The position numbers and the translations under genes were made by a program. Source: Prochlorococcus marinus XMU1412 (lineage in GTDB: Bacteria > Cyanobacteriota > Cyanobacteriia > PCC-6307 > Cyanobiaceae). Taken from it: a DNA stretch of 64,000 bases. The notes beneath the pieces were generated by a model. It was given only the letters and a program-made list of their open reading frames with translations, was not told the origin of the DNA and ran no database searches. The stretch spans positions 269,171-333,170 of the forward strand of contig NZ_JAAORJ010000002.1 in NCBI RefSeq assembly GCF_017696315.1, in the 5' to 3' direction. The number at the start of each line of letters is the position of its first letter. Position 1 is the first letter of the stretch. Positions 31,029 through 42,100 of the stretch are shown one piece after another.

Positions 31029-32774
31029 TTAGCTCTTAACAATTCTGGTAGCTAGTTCTCTTTCCCAAAGTTGTTTATAGAGCCCATTCACTTTTACTAA
31101 TTCTTTATGAGCTCCTTCTTGTACTATTTCTCCTTTATCCATTACTAAAACCCTATCGCAGGTTGCGGCAACAGATAGTTGGTGACTAATCATTATGATT
31201 GTTTTATTACTTCTTGCACTCATTTCATCTATTATTTTTGCTGCTGTTTTATTATCTACGCTTGCTAAAGCATCATCAAGAACAACAATAGGAGAATTAA
31301 CAAGTAGTGCTCTTCCTAGTGCTGTTCTTTGCCTTTGGCCACCACTTAATGTAATACCTCTTTCACCAACAATAGTTTTAAACCTTTGCGGAAAACTATT
31401 GATATCATCAATTAATCCAGCTTTTGTAGCACTTTCTTTAACTAAATATTTAGAAGCTTTGGGTTCTCCAAAACTTAGGTTTTCTGAGATTGTAGAAGTA
31501 AATAAGAATGCCTCTTGAGGAACGATTGAAATATTTTTTCTAAGATCGCTTAATTTTAATGTTTTTACATCAATTTCATCTAAAAATAATTGATTATCTG
31601 GAATTTCAATAGTCCGTCCTAGTGACTTTGCTAGTGTAGTCTTCCCACAACCTACTGGGCCAACTATTGCAATAAGTTCTCCAGGATAAATTTTAAAATT
31701 GAGTCTATTTAATGAATTAAATTTTGACCCTGGATACTTGATTGTTAAATTTTTTGCTTCTAAAAAACCTTTAACCTTTCTTTTTAAAAATTTAGTTTCT
31801 ACTCTATCTACAATATTCGGATTGTTCTGAAAGATTTCTTCCACACGATCTAAACTTACTTGACCAAGTTGAAAAGTATTTAAGGTAAAACCTAGTAAAG
31901 CCGTTGGGAAGACAAGTCTTTCTACGTAAAGAATTAAAGCTACTAAACCCCCTATCGAAATAAATCCACTCTCTAATTGAAAAGTTCCTAATGATAATAA
32001 AATTAATAATGAAATTGAGGAAATTCCTTGTAACAAAGGGAATAGGGTACTTGCTGTTCTTGCAAGTTTTATCGCTGAATTTCGATAGTCATTATTATGT
32101 ATGTTAAATTCTTTTTTCTCAGCATTCTCTTGGGCATAAATTTTAATTGCGCTTATACCTGATAGATCTTCTTGTATTAGATCACTAAGTTTTGATAATG
32201 ATTCTTGTTGAGCTTTTCTTTGTTTAACCATTCTGCCGCCAAATAGACTTACAATTCCAAGGATTAAGGGAAATATCATTAACGCTGATATTGTTAATGT
32301 TTTATTAATCGAAAACATTGAAGGAATAGTGAATGAATAAGCTAAGACAATGTTGCACAAGCTTAAAACTGTAAAACCTAAAAGTCTTCTTATGTTTTCA
32401 ACATCGCTTGTAGCTCTACTAATAATGTCTCCGCTACCTTTTTTTTGAATCCATTCTGGATCTTGAATAAGTAAATGGTCAAAAAGTTTTTGTCGAAGAT
32501 TTACCTCTACTTTTCTACCTATGCCGAAGACAATCTGTCTTGAAAATAATCTTATTAAACCCATACAAGTTGCTAAAAATATTAACCATAAAGATTTAGA
32601 AATAACAAAATCAGAAGAAAACCCATTTTGTAATTGGTCAATTATATTTTTTACTTCTAAGGGTATTACAACACTTAGTATATTTACTAATAAGAGAGCT
32701 AAAGCTCCATATAAGAATTCTTTTTTGTAAGGTCTTAGGTATTTTGATATAACTTTTATCTTGAAATTTTTCAT
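31029..32774 (-). CDS. ABC exporter half-transporter with a degenerate Walker B
   Basis: A 581-residue membrane-ATPase fusion (type IV exporter, MsbA/YheI-like). Six hydrophobic helices occupy residues ~20-300. The ATPase has Walker A GPVGCGKTT (~372-380), signature LSGGQRQR and an H-loop (ISHQ). Walker B reads IVVLDDALASVD: the catalytic glutamate is replaced by Asp, as in the degenerate half of heterodimeric exporters such as BmrC/YheI. A partner half-transporter would then be expected elsewhere. Substrate unknown; lipids or drugs are usual for the family. Confidence 0.88.
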   Translation of the reverse strand: MKNFKIKVISKYLRPYKKEFLYGALALLLVNILSVVIPLEVKNIIDQLQNGFSSDFVISKSLWLIFLATCMGLIRLFSRQIVFGIGRKVEVNLRQKLFDHLLIQDPEWIQKKGSGDIISRATSDVENIRRLLGFTVLSLCNIVLAYSFTIPSMFSINKTLTISALMIFPLILGIVSLFGGRMVKQRKAQQESLSKLSDLIQEDLSGISAIKIYAQENAEKKEFNIHNNDYRNSAIKLARTASTLFPLLQGISSISLLILLSLGTFQLESGFISIGGLVALILYVERLVFPTALLGFTLNTFQLGQVSLDRVEEIFQNNPNIVDRVETKFLKRKVKGFLEAKNLTIKYPGSKFNSLNRLNFKIYPGELIAIVGPVGCGKTTLAKSLGRTIEIPDNQLFLDEIDVKTLKLSDLRKNISIVPQEAFLFTSTISENLSFGEPKASKYLVKESATKAGLIDDINSFPQRFKTIVGERGITLSGGQRQRTALGRALLVNSPIVVLDDALASVDNKTAAKIIDEMSARSNKTIIMISHQLSVAATCDRVLVMDKGEIVQEGAHKELVKVNGLYKQLWERELATRIVKS

Positions 32775-32855
32775 TTTATTTTGCCGATATGATTAAGATA
32801 ATGTTTCATTTTTGAATATGTGAGCTAATTTTATAAATGATTCAGTATTTAATTT

Positions 32856-33152
32856 ATGGGTAACGAGCAAACTCATCCATTACATGAAACAGACAAGAAC
32901 ATTATAGATTCCCTTATCACTAAAAAAACACCTGAAGATCTTGATTATATAAATTTAGCTAGATTAATAAATCGTTATACCAATTTCCCCGGAGAAATTG
33001 AAATTAAAGCCGATATTGAAAAAATTTTAAATTTTTGGAGGATCTCTAAAAATGAACTTTTTTCAAAAACAAAAACTATTTGGTCAAAAAGCTTTAGGCC
33101 TTCTAATACGAATAAGGGTTTAGTTGGCTCAGGTTTTGATACCTCAAATTGA
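32856..33152 (+). CDS. DUF3288 family protein
   Basis: A 98-residue cyanobacterial protein. HPLHETDKNIIDSLI, then LINRYTNFPGEIEIKADIEKIL and WRISKNELFSKT follow the DUF3288 layout (RY-x-GFPG motif in the middle). No known function and no membrane segment. It is 32 bases ahead of trpD on the same strand and may be co-transcribed. Confidence 0.75.
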   Translation: MGNEQTHPLHETDKNIIDSLITKKTPEDLDYINLARLINRYTNFPGEIEIKADIEKILNFWRISKNELFSKTKTIWSKSFRPSNTNKGLVGSGFDTSN

Positions 33153-33184
33153 ATTTTATCCGCATAATTTTTCTTCCATAAAAA

Positions 33185-34219
33185 ATGTCTTATAATCTAT
33201 CAAACGCTGAAATCCTAAATAATTTGTTGGAGGGAAGGGACCTTGATGAATTAACTTCTCGATCTTTAATGCAAAGATGGCTTAATGATGAAATTTCAGA
33301 TGTTGAAACTGGAGCTTTTTTGAGTGCTTTGAGAGCAAAGAGTTCTACAGGTGTCGAACTAAGTTCTATGGCTCAGGAACTCTTAAATGTTTGCGAATTG
33401 CCAGTAGCAAGACCAAATTTGTATATGGTAGATACTTGTGGAACAGGGGGTGATGGAGCTAATACATTCAATATTTCAACTGCAGTTGCATTTGTAGCTG
33501 CATCTTGTGGGGTAAAAATTGCAAAACACGGAAATAAAAGTGCTAGTGGCAAAGTTGGCTCTGCTGATGTTTTGTTGAATCTTGGTTTGAATTTAAATTG
33601 TTCATTAGAAAAAGTAATCAAAGCAGTAAGTGAAATTGGGATAACTTTTTTGTTCGCACCTGTTTGGCATAAATCTTTAATAAAACTTGCTCCATTAAGA
33701 AAGACTCTTGGCATAAGGACAGTATTTAATCAACTTGGACCATTGGTAAATCCTTTAAGACCCAATGCACAAGTTTTGGGTGTTGCCTCTGAGGATCTTT
33801 TAAAACCTATGGGGACAGCTCTTTTGAAAATGGGTATGAATAGAGCAATAGTCGTTCATGGGTCTGGTGGACTTGATGAAGCTTCGCTTCAAGGAGAAAA
33901 TAAATTAGTATTTGTTGAGAATGGTGATTTACGGTTTTCAGAAATAAATATTTCTGACTTTAACCATGAGAATATATCTAACGAAAAGCTTGTGGTTTCT
34001 CATCCTGATTCTAACGAGGAAATATTACAGTCTGTCTTAAATGGTTCAGGACAAAAATCTCACATTGATGTAGTTGCCTTGAACTCTGCTTTAGTGCTTT
34101 GGGCCGCAGGCATTGAGGATGATTTAAATGAAGGATTTAATAAAGCTTTATTTTCGATAAATCAAGGAGAACCTTGGAAAAAGTTTTTACTTTTAAAAAA
34201 TTATTTACATTCAAATTAA
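33185..34219 (+). CDS. trpD: Anthranilate phosphoribosyltransferase
   Basis: Second step of tryptophan synthesis: transfers phosphoribose from PRPP to anthranilate. The PRPP site [17 protein letters not shown] (~81-97) and [17 protein letters not shown] (~113-129) are intact, and ASLQGENK provides the metal-binding region. Length 344 residues is normal. Followed after 14 bases by carA; no other trp gene is nearby, the usual dispersed pattern in cyanobacteria. Confidence 0.97.
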   Translation: MSYNLSNAEILNNLLEGRDLDELTSRSLMQRWLNDEISDVETGAFLSALRAKSSTGVELSSMAQELLNVCELPVARPNLYMVDTCGTGGDGANTFNISTAVAFVAASCGVKIAKHGNKSASGKVGSADVLLNLGLNLNCSLEKVIKAVSEIGITFLFAPVWHKSLIKLAPLRKTLGIRTVFNQLGPLVNPLRPNAQVLGVASEDLLKPMGTALLKMGMNRAIVVHGSGGLDEASLQGENKLVFVENGDLRFSEINISDFNHENISNEKLVVSHPDSNEEILQSVLNGSGQKSHIDVVALNSALVLWAAGIEDDLNEGFNKALFSINQGEPWKKFLLLKNYLHSN

Positions 34220-34233
34220 TTAATTTCAAATTG

Positions 34234-35373
34234 ATGATCAATCCGTATAAGAAAAACGCGAAATTGGTTTTAAGTAATGGAGTTGTATTCCCAGGATTCT
34301 TTTTTGGCGCCTCTGGTACAGCCATTGGTGAAATAGTTTTTAATACAGGAATGACCGGATATCAGGAAGTTATTACTGATCCAAGTTATTATGGGCAAAT
34401 ATTAACATTTACTTATCCAGAGATTGGAAATACTGGTATTAATTTTGAAGATTCAGAATCTAAGATTAATGTTAAAGGTATAATTGTTAGAAATTTTTCA
34501 TCTAATAACAGCAATTGGAGATCTAAAAAGAATTTTAATCAATGGTTAGTTGAAAAAAATATTATAGGTCTATATGGAATTGATACAAGGGCTCTTGTTA
34601 AAATTTTAAGATCTAGTGGCGCGATGAATGGAGTTATTACCTCTCTTGATAAAACTGATGAAAGTTGTTTAAAGATAATTTGTGATACGCCCAAGATGGA
34701 GGGATTAAATTTATCAAAAGTTGTTTCAACAAAGCAAGAATATTTATGGAAAAGTCATACGCAAACAATTTTTGATTTAAGAAAAAGATATGATGAATCT
34801 TCTAAAAAGTTAAAAATAGTAGCAATTGATTTTGGAATTAAAAATTCAATTCTAAATAGACTTGTATCCCATGGTTGTGAAGTTTTGGTTTTACCTTCAA
34901 GGTCTTCTCTAAATGATGTTCTTTCTAATAAGCCAGATGGTATATTTTTCTCAAATGGTCCAGGCGACCCTTCTTCTGTTTCTGAAGGTATAGACTTAGC
35001 AAAATCACTTATAGAATATGGTGAAATACCTATGTTTGGTATTTGCCTTGGCCACCAAATATTTGGATTAGCATTAGGAGGTTCAACTTATAAATTACCT
35101 TTTGGACATCGTGGTTTAAATCATCCTTGTGGTGAAAATAATAAAATTGAGATAACTAGTCAGAATCATGGTTTTGCTATTGATCCAAATTCACTATCAA
35201 AGGACATAGTTAGAATTACCCACTATAACCTTAACGATAATACTGTAGCTGGCTTAGAGGTTTATAATAAGCCTATATTTAGTGTGCAATATCATCCAGA
35301 AGCAGGACCTGGCCCACATGATTCAGATTATTTATTTAAAAAATTTGTTTCTCTAATGTTAGAAAGATGTTGA
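34234..35373 (+). CDS. carA: Carbamoyl-phosphate synthase small subunit
   Basis: Glutamine amidotransferase subunit for arginine and pyrimidine synthesis. N-terminal CPSase domain (KLVLSNGVVFPGFFFGA) is followed by a class I GATase with nucleophile Cys in GICLGHQIFGLALGG and the His/Glu pair in QYHPEAGPGPHDS. The ATG at 34234 gives the standard start (MINPYKKNAKL); a frame extending 60 bases upstream would overlap trpD. 379 residues, as expected. Confidence 0.97.
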   Translation: MINPYKKNAKLVLSNGVVFPGFFFGASGTAIGEIVFNTGMTGYQEVITDPSYYGQILTFTYPEIGNTGINFEDSESKINVKGIIVRNFSSNNSNWRSKKNFNQWLVEKNIIGLYGIDTRALVKILRSSGAMNGVITSLDKTDESCLKIICDTPKMEGLNLSKVVSTKQEYLWKSHTQTIFDLRKRYDESSKKLKIVAIDFGIKNSILNRLVSHGCEVLVLPSRSSLNDVLSNKPDGIFFSNGPGDPSSVSEGIDLAKSLIEYGEIPMFGICLGHQIFGLALGGSTYKLPFGHRGLNHPCGENNKIEITSQNHGFAIDPNSLSKDIVRITHYNLNDNTVAGLEVYNKPIFSVQYHPEAGPGPHDSDYLFKKFVSLMLERC

Positions 35374-35436
35374 CATATTGTTTTCTTTTGATTTGATAAT
35401 TACATTTGATATATTAATTTTTGGAGGTATTAGATC

Positions 35437-35799
35437 ATAGAAGATTTCCAGAAGTTAACCGTTTCTTTAAGAGGAAACATTGAGGTTAATACAAACATTA
35501 TTGTTTTTACTTTTAAAGGCCAACTTGATGCTTTCTCAGAAAAACAATTTAAGACTTTCGTTACTAATAATTTAAAAAATGACCTTCCATTCGTTATTGA
35601 TCTTACAAAAATTGATTTTTTAGATTCCTCGGGTCTTGGAGCACTTGTTCAAACTGCAAAAGAATGCAAAAAGTCGAAACTTGGGTTCACTGTCGTTGGC
35701 AATTCGAGAGTGGCCCAAACAATTAAACTTGTTCGTTTAGGGGATTTTCTTAACTTGAAGTCAAGCCTTGAAGATGCATTAAATTATTTAAAGAATTGA
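35437..35799 (+). CDS. STAS-domain anti-anti-sigma factor with a non-canonical start codon
   Basis: A 120-residue STAS domain. The phosphorylation site block DFLDSSGLGALVQ (~61-72, Ser64/Ser65) is the SpoIIAA/RsbV hallmark, and the fold pattern VFTFKGQLDAFSE plus PFVIDLTKID fits. The frame has no ATG, GTG or TTG near its beginning: it opens TAG-ATC-ATA-GAA-GAT. A good Shine-Dalgarno GGAGG (35423-35427) is 6 bases before the ATC and 9 before the ATA, so one of these must be the initiator, with ATA giving the spacing usual for AUG. It could be a rare start codon or a mutated ATG. The likely kinase partner is the RsbW-like gene at 59774. The TGA overlaps the next gene's TTG. Confidence 0.8.
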   Translation: MEDFQKLTVSLRGNIEVNTNIIVFTFKGQLDAFSEKQFKTFVTNNLKNDLPFVIDLTKIDFLDSSGLGALVQTAKECKKSKLGFTVVGNSRVAQTIKLVRLGDFLNLKSSLEDALNYLKN

Positions 35800-36194
35800 A
35801 CTATTGGATTCAAAACATGGTTCCATATGGATCTCCCGAGGATATAGGTGTTATCCAACTTGCTTGGCTTGGAGATTCGGTATGGGAGCTCCACCAAAGA
35901 CTAAGGTATGTTCATTTCCCTTTAAAATCTAAAGACCTCCATTTATCTGTAGTAAACGAAGTAAAAGCAAAATCCCAGTCAAATTCATTAAGTCATATTG
36001 AACATTTATTAAATTCAAATGAAATGGATCTAATTAGGCGTGCTAGAAATAAAACAAAGAGATATCCAAAATCTTCAGACCCCACCATATACTCTAGAGC
36101 AACTGGTTTTGAAACTCTTATTGGCTGGCTATTTTTAAAAGATCCTCAAAGATTATCAACACTTTTTGAATATTTAGAATTAAAAATGGATTGA
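35796..36194 (+). CDS. Mini-ribonuclease III-like protein
   Basis: A 132-residue RNase III catalytic-domain protein without a dsRNA-binding domain. QLAWLGDSVWELHQRLR (~22-38) carries the conserved LGD acidic pair and GFETLIGWLFL (~107-117) the second E-x2-(I/L)G motif, as in MrnC, which matures 23S rRNA ends. The longest frame starts with TTG overlapping the STAS stop (TTGA), consistent with coupling; an ATG 21 bases later gives MVPYGSPED. It precedes the rRNA methyltransferase gene by 4 bases, a common cyanobacterial pairing. Confidence 0.9.
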   Translation: MNYWIQNMVPYGSPEDIGVIQLAWLGDSVWELHQRLRYVHFPLKSKDLHLSVVNEVKAKSQSNSLSHIEHLLNSNEMDLIRRARNKTKRYPKSSDPTIYSRATGFETLIGWLFLKDPQRLSTLFEYLELKMD

Positions 36195-36198
36195 ATCT

Positions 36199-37203
36199 AT
36201 GAAAAACTCCTCAAATAAATTTCACGGAAAAAATAATAAAGAGTACAAAAAAAATTCAGATTTTGCTTATTACTCTAAAAATACACATCGTTCAGAAAAA
36301 AATGATAGATTTTTGAACAATTCAGTTAAAAATAAGAAAGTTGAAAAATTAAAAAAAAATGATGAAAATAATACTTTTTCTTCTTTGAAAAGGAGAAATC
36401 CAAGATATAAAACTAATACAGAGTTTCCTAATAAAAATTCTGATATGCATCAGGAGTTTACTAATAAGAGAAATTTTGATGATTGGATATGGGGTAAACA
36501 TTCGGTATATGAGGCTCTAAGAAGTGATAGTGCGATTAATAGGATTTGGTGTACTTCGGAAATTTTTTCTTCGGACAAATTCTATATCTTGCTTAAGGAT
36601 CTTAAATCAAAAGGAGTTCTTATTGAAGAAGTTTCTTGGAACAGGCTTTCGCAATTGACATATGGTGCTTCACATCAAGGTGTCGCTTTGCAGTTAGCAT
36701 GCTCTAAAACAATATCCCTAGAACAATTAATCGATTTTTCTAAAAAAAATTGTCCAAATCCTATAATAGTCGCATTAGACGGTATAACTGATCCTCATAA
36801 TGTGGGTGCGATTATAAGATCAGCGGAAGCATTTGATTGCAAAGGTGTAATTATTCCTCAGAGAAGGTCTGCAGGATTGACTGGAACAGTCGCCAAGGTA
36901 GCTGCAGGAGCCTTAGAACACCTTCATGTAAGTAGAGTTGTTAACCTAAATAGATCACTTGAAGAACTTAAGAAAAATGGTTTTCTTGTCGCTGGCTTAT
37001 CAGGAGATGGTCAAATAGCTATCTCAAATTTTCAAGAAAGAGCACCTTTGGTAGTTGTAGTAGGCTCTGAAGATAAAGGTATTTCTTTGCTTACTCAAAA
37101 AAAATGCGATTTTATATTAAGAATTTCTCTTAAAGGTAAGACTTCAAGTTTGAATGCCTCTGTAGCGGCCGCCATATCCTTATTTCACTTGACAAGTAAA
37201 TAA
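36199..37203 (+). CDS. rlmB: TrmH-family rRNA 2'-O-methyltransferase (RlmB-like)
   Basis: A SPOUT enzyme. Residues ~95-165 form the L30e-like substrate-binding domain (WGKHSVYEAL...); ~180-334 form the trefoil-knot domain with ALDGITDPHNVGAIIRSAEA, VVGSEDKGIS and SLNASVAAAISLF, the three TrmH motifs. The first ~90 residues are a Lys/Asn-rich disordered extension with no clear function, possibly for rRNA binding. It follows the Mini-III gene, so the two likely act together in 23S rRNA maturation. Confidence 0.93.
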   Translation: MKNSSNKFHGKNNKEYKKNSDFAYYSKNTHRSEKNDRFLNNSVKNKKVEKLKKNDENNTFSSLKRRNPRYKTNTEFPNKNSDMHQEFTNKRNFDDWIWGKHSVYEALRSDSAINRIWCTSEIFSSDKFYILLKDLKSKGVLIEEVSWNRLSQLTYGASHQGVALQLACSKTISLEQLIDFSKKNCPNPIIVALDGITDPHNVGAIIRSAEAFDCKGVIIPQRRSAGLTGTVAKVAAGALEHLHVSRVVNLNRSLEELKKNGFLVAGLSGDGQIAISNFQERAPLVVVVGSEDKGISLLTQKKCDFILRISLKGKTSSLNASVAAAISLFHLTSK

Positions 37204-37232
37204 TTTTATTGTGATTAATCACTGTTTTAAGC

Positions 37233-37248
37233 ACCACTAAAATGTGGT
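37233..37248 (+). terminator. Possible hairpin terminator after rlmB
   Basis: Arms ACCAC and GTGGT with a TAAAAT loop, followed by TGTTTC. A perfect 12-base palindrome GTGATTAATCAC lies just upstream (37211-37222). Both fall in the 145-base gap after rlmB. The stems are short and the T-run weak. Confidence 0.4.
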
Positions 37249-37348
37249 TGTTTCAATACATTTATATGATTAATAAAAATATATTGAATTTTCGCTACAA
37301 AATTGTATAGAATTTAACAAGAATTTAGGGTTTAACAGCCCAAAAAAA

Positions 37349-37564
37349 TTGATTAGAAACTTTGGAAACAAACTTGGTTTAGCTTGGTGGGCTAAAATCG
37401 AGACAGATCAACCAAGTATTACCTACTGGTTTGGCCCATTTATTACTAAACGTAGTTTAAAAGAAAATATGTCTTCTTTTATTAAAGAACTTTCTGATGA
37501 AGGGTCCAAAAATATTAAGCACAATATAGTACGTTGCAAAAAAGAAGAACCATTAACTATTTGA
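37349..37564 (+). CDS. DUF1816 domain protein
   Basis: A 71-residue cyanobacterial protein: LAWWAKIETDQPSITYWFGPF (~10-29) followed by a helix and EGSKNI is the DUF1816 pattern, distantly related to the small CpcD-like linker domains of phycobilisomes. Since these organisms have no phycobilisomes, a linker role is unlikely. Start codon is TTG. It lies 30 bases ahead of gatA. Confidence 0.75.
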   Translation: MIRNFGNKLGLAWWAKIETDQPSITYWFGPFITKRSLKENMSSFIKELSDEGSKNIKHNIVRCKKEEPLTI

Positions 37565-37594
37565 TGACTTTGATTTTAAGAAATAAATTAAGAA

Positions 37595-39043
37595 ATGAAT
37601 TTTAATTCTTTAAGAAAAGAAATTACTAGCAATAATGCTTCTGTTAAGGAATTAGTTAATGATATCTTTGCCAAAATCGATCATAAAGATCCTGAAATTA
37701 ATTCGTATATTTGTACTACAAAAGATAATGCTATCTCGCAAGCAGAAAAGATTGATAAATTAATTCAAAATAAAGAAAAACTTCCTCCTCTCGCGGGGAT
37801 GCCAATAGCGATAAAGGATAATATTTGCACCAAAGGAGTTGCAACAACTTGTGCAAGTAAAATGCTTAAAAGCTTTGTTGCGCCTTACGAATCCACCGCT
37901 TCGAGTAAATTATGGACTTCAGGGGCAATTTGTTTAGGGAAAACAAATTTAGACGAATTTGCAATGGGTAGTTCAACGGAAACTTCTGTATTTGGTGTCA
38001 CTTCAAATCCTTGGGATATTAATAGAGTGCCAGGAGGCAGTTCAGGCGGTAGTGCTGCTTCAGTTGCCGCTGGATTTTGTGCAGCGGCTATAGGTTCTGA
38101 TACAGGAGGATCAATAAGGCAACCAGCTTCTTTTTGTGGTGTCGTAGGTCTTAAACCCACTTATGGCAGAGTTAGCAGATGGGGACTTGTAGCATTTGCT
38201 AGCTCTCTTGATCAAATTGGCCCAATTACAAATACTGTCTCAGATGCGGCTGAAATTCTTTATTCCATATCTGGTAAAGACCCCTATGACTCAACATGTC
38301 TTGATAAGCCAGTACCAAATTATTTGACTGACTTAAATAAATCTATAAAGGGTTTAAAAATTGGAATCATTAAAGAATGTTTTGAACACCCAGGGCTTAA
38401 TCCAGAAGTAAAGGAATCTGTTCTTTCTGGAGTTGATAGATTTCAAGCTTTAGGGGCTGAAATTATAGAAGTTGAATGTCCTAGATTTAACGATGGAATT
38501 GCGACATATTATGTAATTGCACCATCTGAAGCCTCCGCAAATTTAGCTAGATATGATGGTGTTAAATATGGTTACAGATCGAATGAAGGTTCAAATCTTA
38601 TAGATATGACTTCCAAAAGTAGAGCTGAAGGTTTTGGAGATGAGGTACAAAGAAGAATTTTAATAGGTACTTATGCTTTGTCAGCTGGATACAGTGATGC
38701 CTATTACAAGAAGGCACAAAAAGTTAGGACACTCATAAGAAAAGATTTTGATAATGCTTTTAAGAAAGTAGATGTTTTATTAACTCCAACTTGCCCAACC
38801 ACTGCTTTTTTGAAGGGAGATTTTGTCAATGATCCACTTTCAATGTATTTGTCTGATTTATTAACTGTTCCTGCTAATTTAGCAGGCCTCCCAGCAATCA
38901 GTATCCCTTGTGGTTTTGATACTAAAGGATTACCTATTGGAATGCAATTAATAGGCAATGTATTACAAGAAGATAGAATATTGAATTCCGCAAATATCTT
39001 TGAAATTGATGCTCAGGTAATTAAGAACAGACCTTTATTTTAA
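37595..39043 (+). CDS. gatA: Glutamyl-tRNA(Gln) amidotransferase subunit A
   Basis: Amidase subunit that supplies ammonia for Gln-tRNA(Gln). The amidase signature is complete: catalytic Lys in [10 protein letters not shown], and the glycine/serine-rich [15 protein letters not shown] with cis-Ser and Ser nucleophile in [14 protein letters not shown]. Length 482 residues is standard. No other gat gene is adjacent. dnaE follows after 84 bases. Confidence 0.97.
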   Translation: MNFNSLRKEITSNNASVKELVNDIFAKIDHKDPEINSYICTTKDNAISQAEKIDKLIQNKEKLPPLAGMPIAIKDNICTKGVATTCASKMLKSFVAPYESTASSKLWTSGAICLGKTNLDEFAMGSSTETSVFGVTSNPWDINRVPGGSSGGSAASVAAGFCAAAIGSDTGGSIRQPASFCGVVGLKPTYGRVSRWGLVAFASSLDQIGPITNTVSDAAEILYSISGKDPYDSTCLDKPVPNYLTDLNKSIKGLKIGIIKECFEHPGLNPEVKESVLSGVDRFQALGAEIIEVECPRFNDGIATYYVIAPSEASANLARYDGVKYGYRSNEGSNLIDMTSKSRAEGFGDEVQRRILIGTYALSAGYSDAYYKKAQKVRTLIRKDFDNAFKKVDVLLTPTCPTTAFLKGDFVNDPLSMYLSDLLTVPANLAGLPAISIPCGFDTKGLPIGMQLIGNVLQEDRILNSANIFEIDAQVIKNRPLF

Positions 39044-39127
39044 ATTTGTATTAATAATTAATTTGTAATCACAAAGTATAGATCTTTTAGAAATTTTCTC
39101 TATCTTATATATATAAATTATTTGAAT

Positions 39128-42100
39128 ATGGCTTTCGTTCCGCTTCATAATCACAGTGACTACAGCTTACTTGATGGTGCCAGTCAAATTTCAAAAATTG
39201 TAGATAGAGCTTGTGATCTTGGAATGGAATCGATAGCTCTTACTGATCATGGAGTTATGTATGGTGTTCTTGATTTGGTCAAGAAGTGTAAAGAGAAAGG
39301 TATAAAACCAATTATTGGTAATGAAATGTACGTGATTAATGGTTCTATTGATGATCCTCAACCTAAAAAAGAAAAAAGATATCATTTGGTGGTTCTAGCA
39401 AAAAATTTTACTGGTTATAAGAATTTAGTGAAGTTGACAACAATTAGTCACCTAAATGGGATGAGAGGCCGAGGCATTTTTTCTAGACCATGTATTGATA
39501 AATCACTTTTAAGCAAATACAGTAATGGTCTAATTGTTTCTACAGCTTGTCTTGGTGGAGAGATACCTCAGGCTATCTTAAAAGGTAGATTAGACGTAGC
39601 AGAGGATATAGCTCTTTGGTATAAAAATTTATTTGCAGATGACTTTTATCTAGAAATACAAGATCATGGCTCTATTGAGGATAGAATTGTTAACGTTGAA
39701 TTAATAAAAATTGGGAAGAAACACCAAATAAAAGTCATCGCTACCAACGACGCCCACTACTTATCAAGTATGGATGTTGAAGCACATGACGCTTTGCTTT
39801 GTGTATTAACAGGAAAACTAATAAGTGATGAAAAAAGATTGAGATATACCGGTACAGAATATATTAAAAGTGAAAATGAAATGCTTGAACTTTTTAAAGA
39901 TCATATTGATGAAGAATCAATTATTGAGGCAGTGAACAATACAGTAGAAATTTCTCAAAAAGTTGAAGTATTTGATTTGTTTGGTAATTATAGAATGCCA
40001 AAATTCCCTCTTAACGAAGATACAGATTCATTTTCTTTCCTTACACAATTATCTAATAAAGGCCTTTTAAAAAGACTTAAAAAAAATGATCTTACAGAAG
40101 TTGATGAGAACTATAAAAAAAGACTATCTTCCGAATTAAAAATTATTAAAGATATGGGCTTCCCAGATTATTTTTTAGTTGTTTGGGACTATATCAAATT
40201 TGCTAGAGATAACTCTATCCCTGTTGGACCTGGTAGAGGTTCTGCAGCAGGCTCACTAGTAGCTTATGCTCTTCAAATTACAAATATAGATCCTGTTGAG
40301 CATGGATTGTTGTTTGAGAGATTTTTAAATCCAGCAAGAAAGTCAATGCCAGATATTGATACCGACTTTTGCATTGATCGGAGAAATGAAGTTATTGATT
40401 ATGTTACTAATCGTTATGGAGAGGATAAAGTTGCTCAAATAATTACTTTCAATAAGATGACCTCTAAGGCAGTTTTAAAAGATGTTGCAAGGGTTCTAGA
40501 CATACCATATGGAGAGGCGGATAAATTGGCTAAGTTAATACCGGTTGTAAGAGGGAAACCTCATAAATTAAATGAAATGATTGATAAGAATTCTCCTAGC
40601 CAAGAGTTTAGAGACAAATATATTAATGATAATAGGGTGAAAAAATGGGTTGATTTGGCTTTAAGAATTGAAGGAACTAATAAAACATATGGAGTTCATG
40701 CTGCTGGAGTTGTTATTGCATCAGATCCTCTTGACGAACTTGTACCTCTTCAAAGAAATAATGAAGGACAGATAATAACCCAATATTCTATGGACGATAT
40801 CGAATCACTTGGATTATTGAAAATGGATTTCTTGGGTCTTAAGAATCTTACGATGATTGAAAAGACAGTTTCTCTTATTAATCAATCTACTGGAAAAAAA
40901 ATAAATATTGATGAATTACCACAAAATGATGGTAAAACCTTTGAGCTTATTGGGAGAGGTGATCTTGAAGGTATTTTTCAACTTGAATCATCCGGCATGA
41001 AGCAGGTCGTTAAGGATTTCAAACCTAACTCTCTAGAGGATATTTCTTCAATACTGGCTCTTTATAGACCCGGTCCTCTTGATGCAGGCCTTATACCTAA
41101 ATTCATCAATCGGAAAAATGGAAACGAAAAGATTGATTTTCCTCATCCTTTTATTAAGTCAATTCTTACAGAAACCTATGGAATTATGGTTTACCAAGAA
41201 CAAATCATGAAAATTGCTCAAGACCTAGCCGGTTATTCTCTAGGTGATGCCGATTTACTTAGAAGAGCAATGGGGAAAAAGAAAGTTTCTGAAATGGTAA
41301 AGCATAGGAATATTTTTGTAGACGGCTCCATGAAGAAAGGTGTTAATGAAAAATTAGCAAATGATCTTTTTGATCAAATGGTTTTATTCGCTGAATATTG
41401 TTTTAACAAAAGCCATTCAACTGCTTATGGTGCCGTAACTTATCAAACTGCATTTTTGAAAGCCCATTTTCCTGTTGCATATATGGCAGCCCTTTTAAGC
41501 GTTAATTCTGGCTCTAGCGACAAGATGCAAAGATATATTTCTAATTGTTATTCCATGGGAATAGAAGTTATTTCACCGAGCATTAATTTTTCTGGTGTTG
41601 ATTTCACTATTAAGGATAATCAGATTTTATTCGGGTTATCTGCAATTAAGAATTTAGGAGATTCTGCAATAAGAAATATAATTGAAAACCGAAATAGTTT
41701 TGGAACCTTTAAGTCTTTATCAGATTTGTGTGACCGTTTACCTTCTAATGTTCTTAACAAAAGAAGTCTTGAATCTCTAATTCATTGTGGGGCATTAGAT
41801 GAGTTTTCAAATGATAATAATAGAGCTCAGTTATTGTCAGATCTTGAACATGTTGTTGAGTGGGCCTCTTCAAGAAATCGTGATAGATTATCAGGGCAAG
41901 GAAATCTATTTGACTCTAAAGAAGAATTTTCTAATGTTGCTTTTTCAGATTCACAATTAGCTAAGGTTGATGATTATTCACTCATTGAGAAATTAAAGTT
42001 AGAAAAGCAGCTATTAGGCTTTTACTTATCTGACCATCCTCTAAAGCACTTAACTAAGCCAGCAAAACTTATATCACCTATAAGCATTTCACAGTTAGAA

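Noticed and set aside
31195..31518. 107-codon frame antisense to the ABC exporter ATPase domain
   Set aside because: Shadow frame; no independent motif or start signal.
37885..38160. 91-codon frame antisense to the gatA signature region
   Set aside because: Pro/Ala-rich because it is the complement of the Gly/Ser-rich amidase motif.
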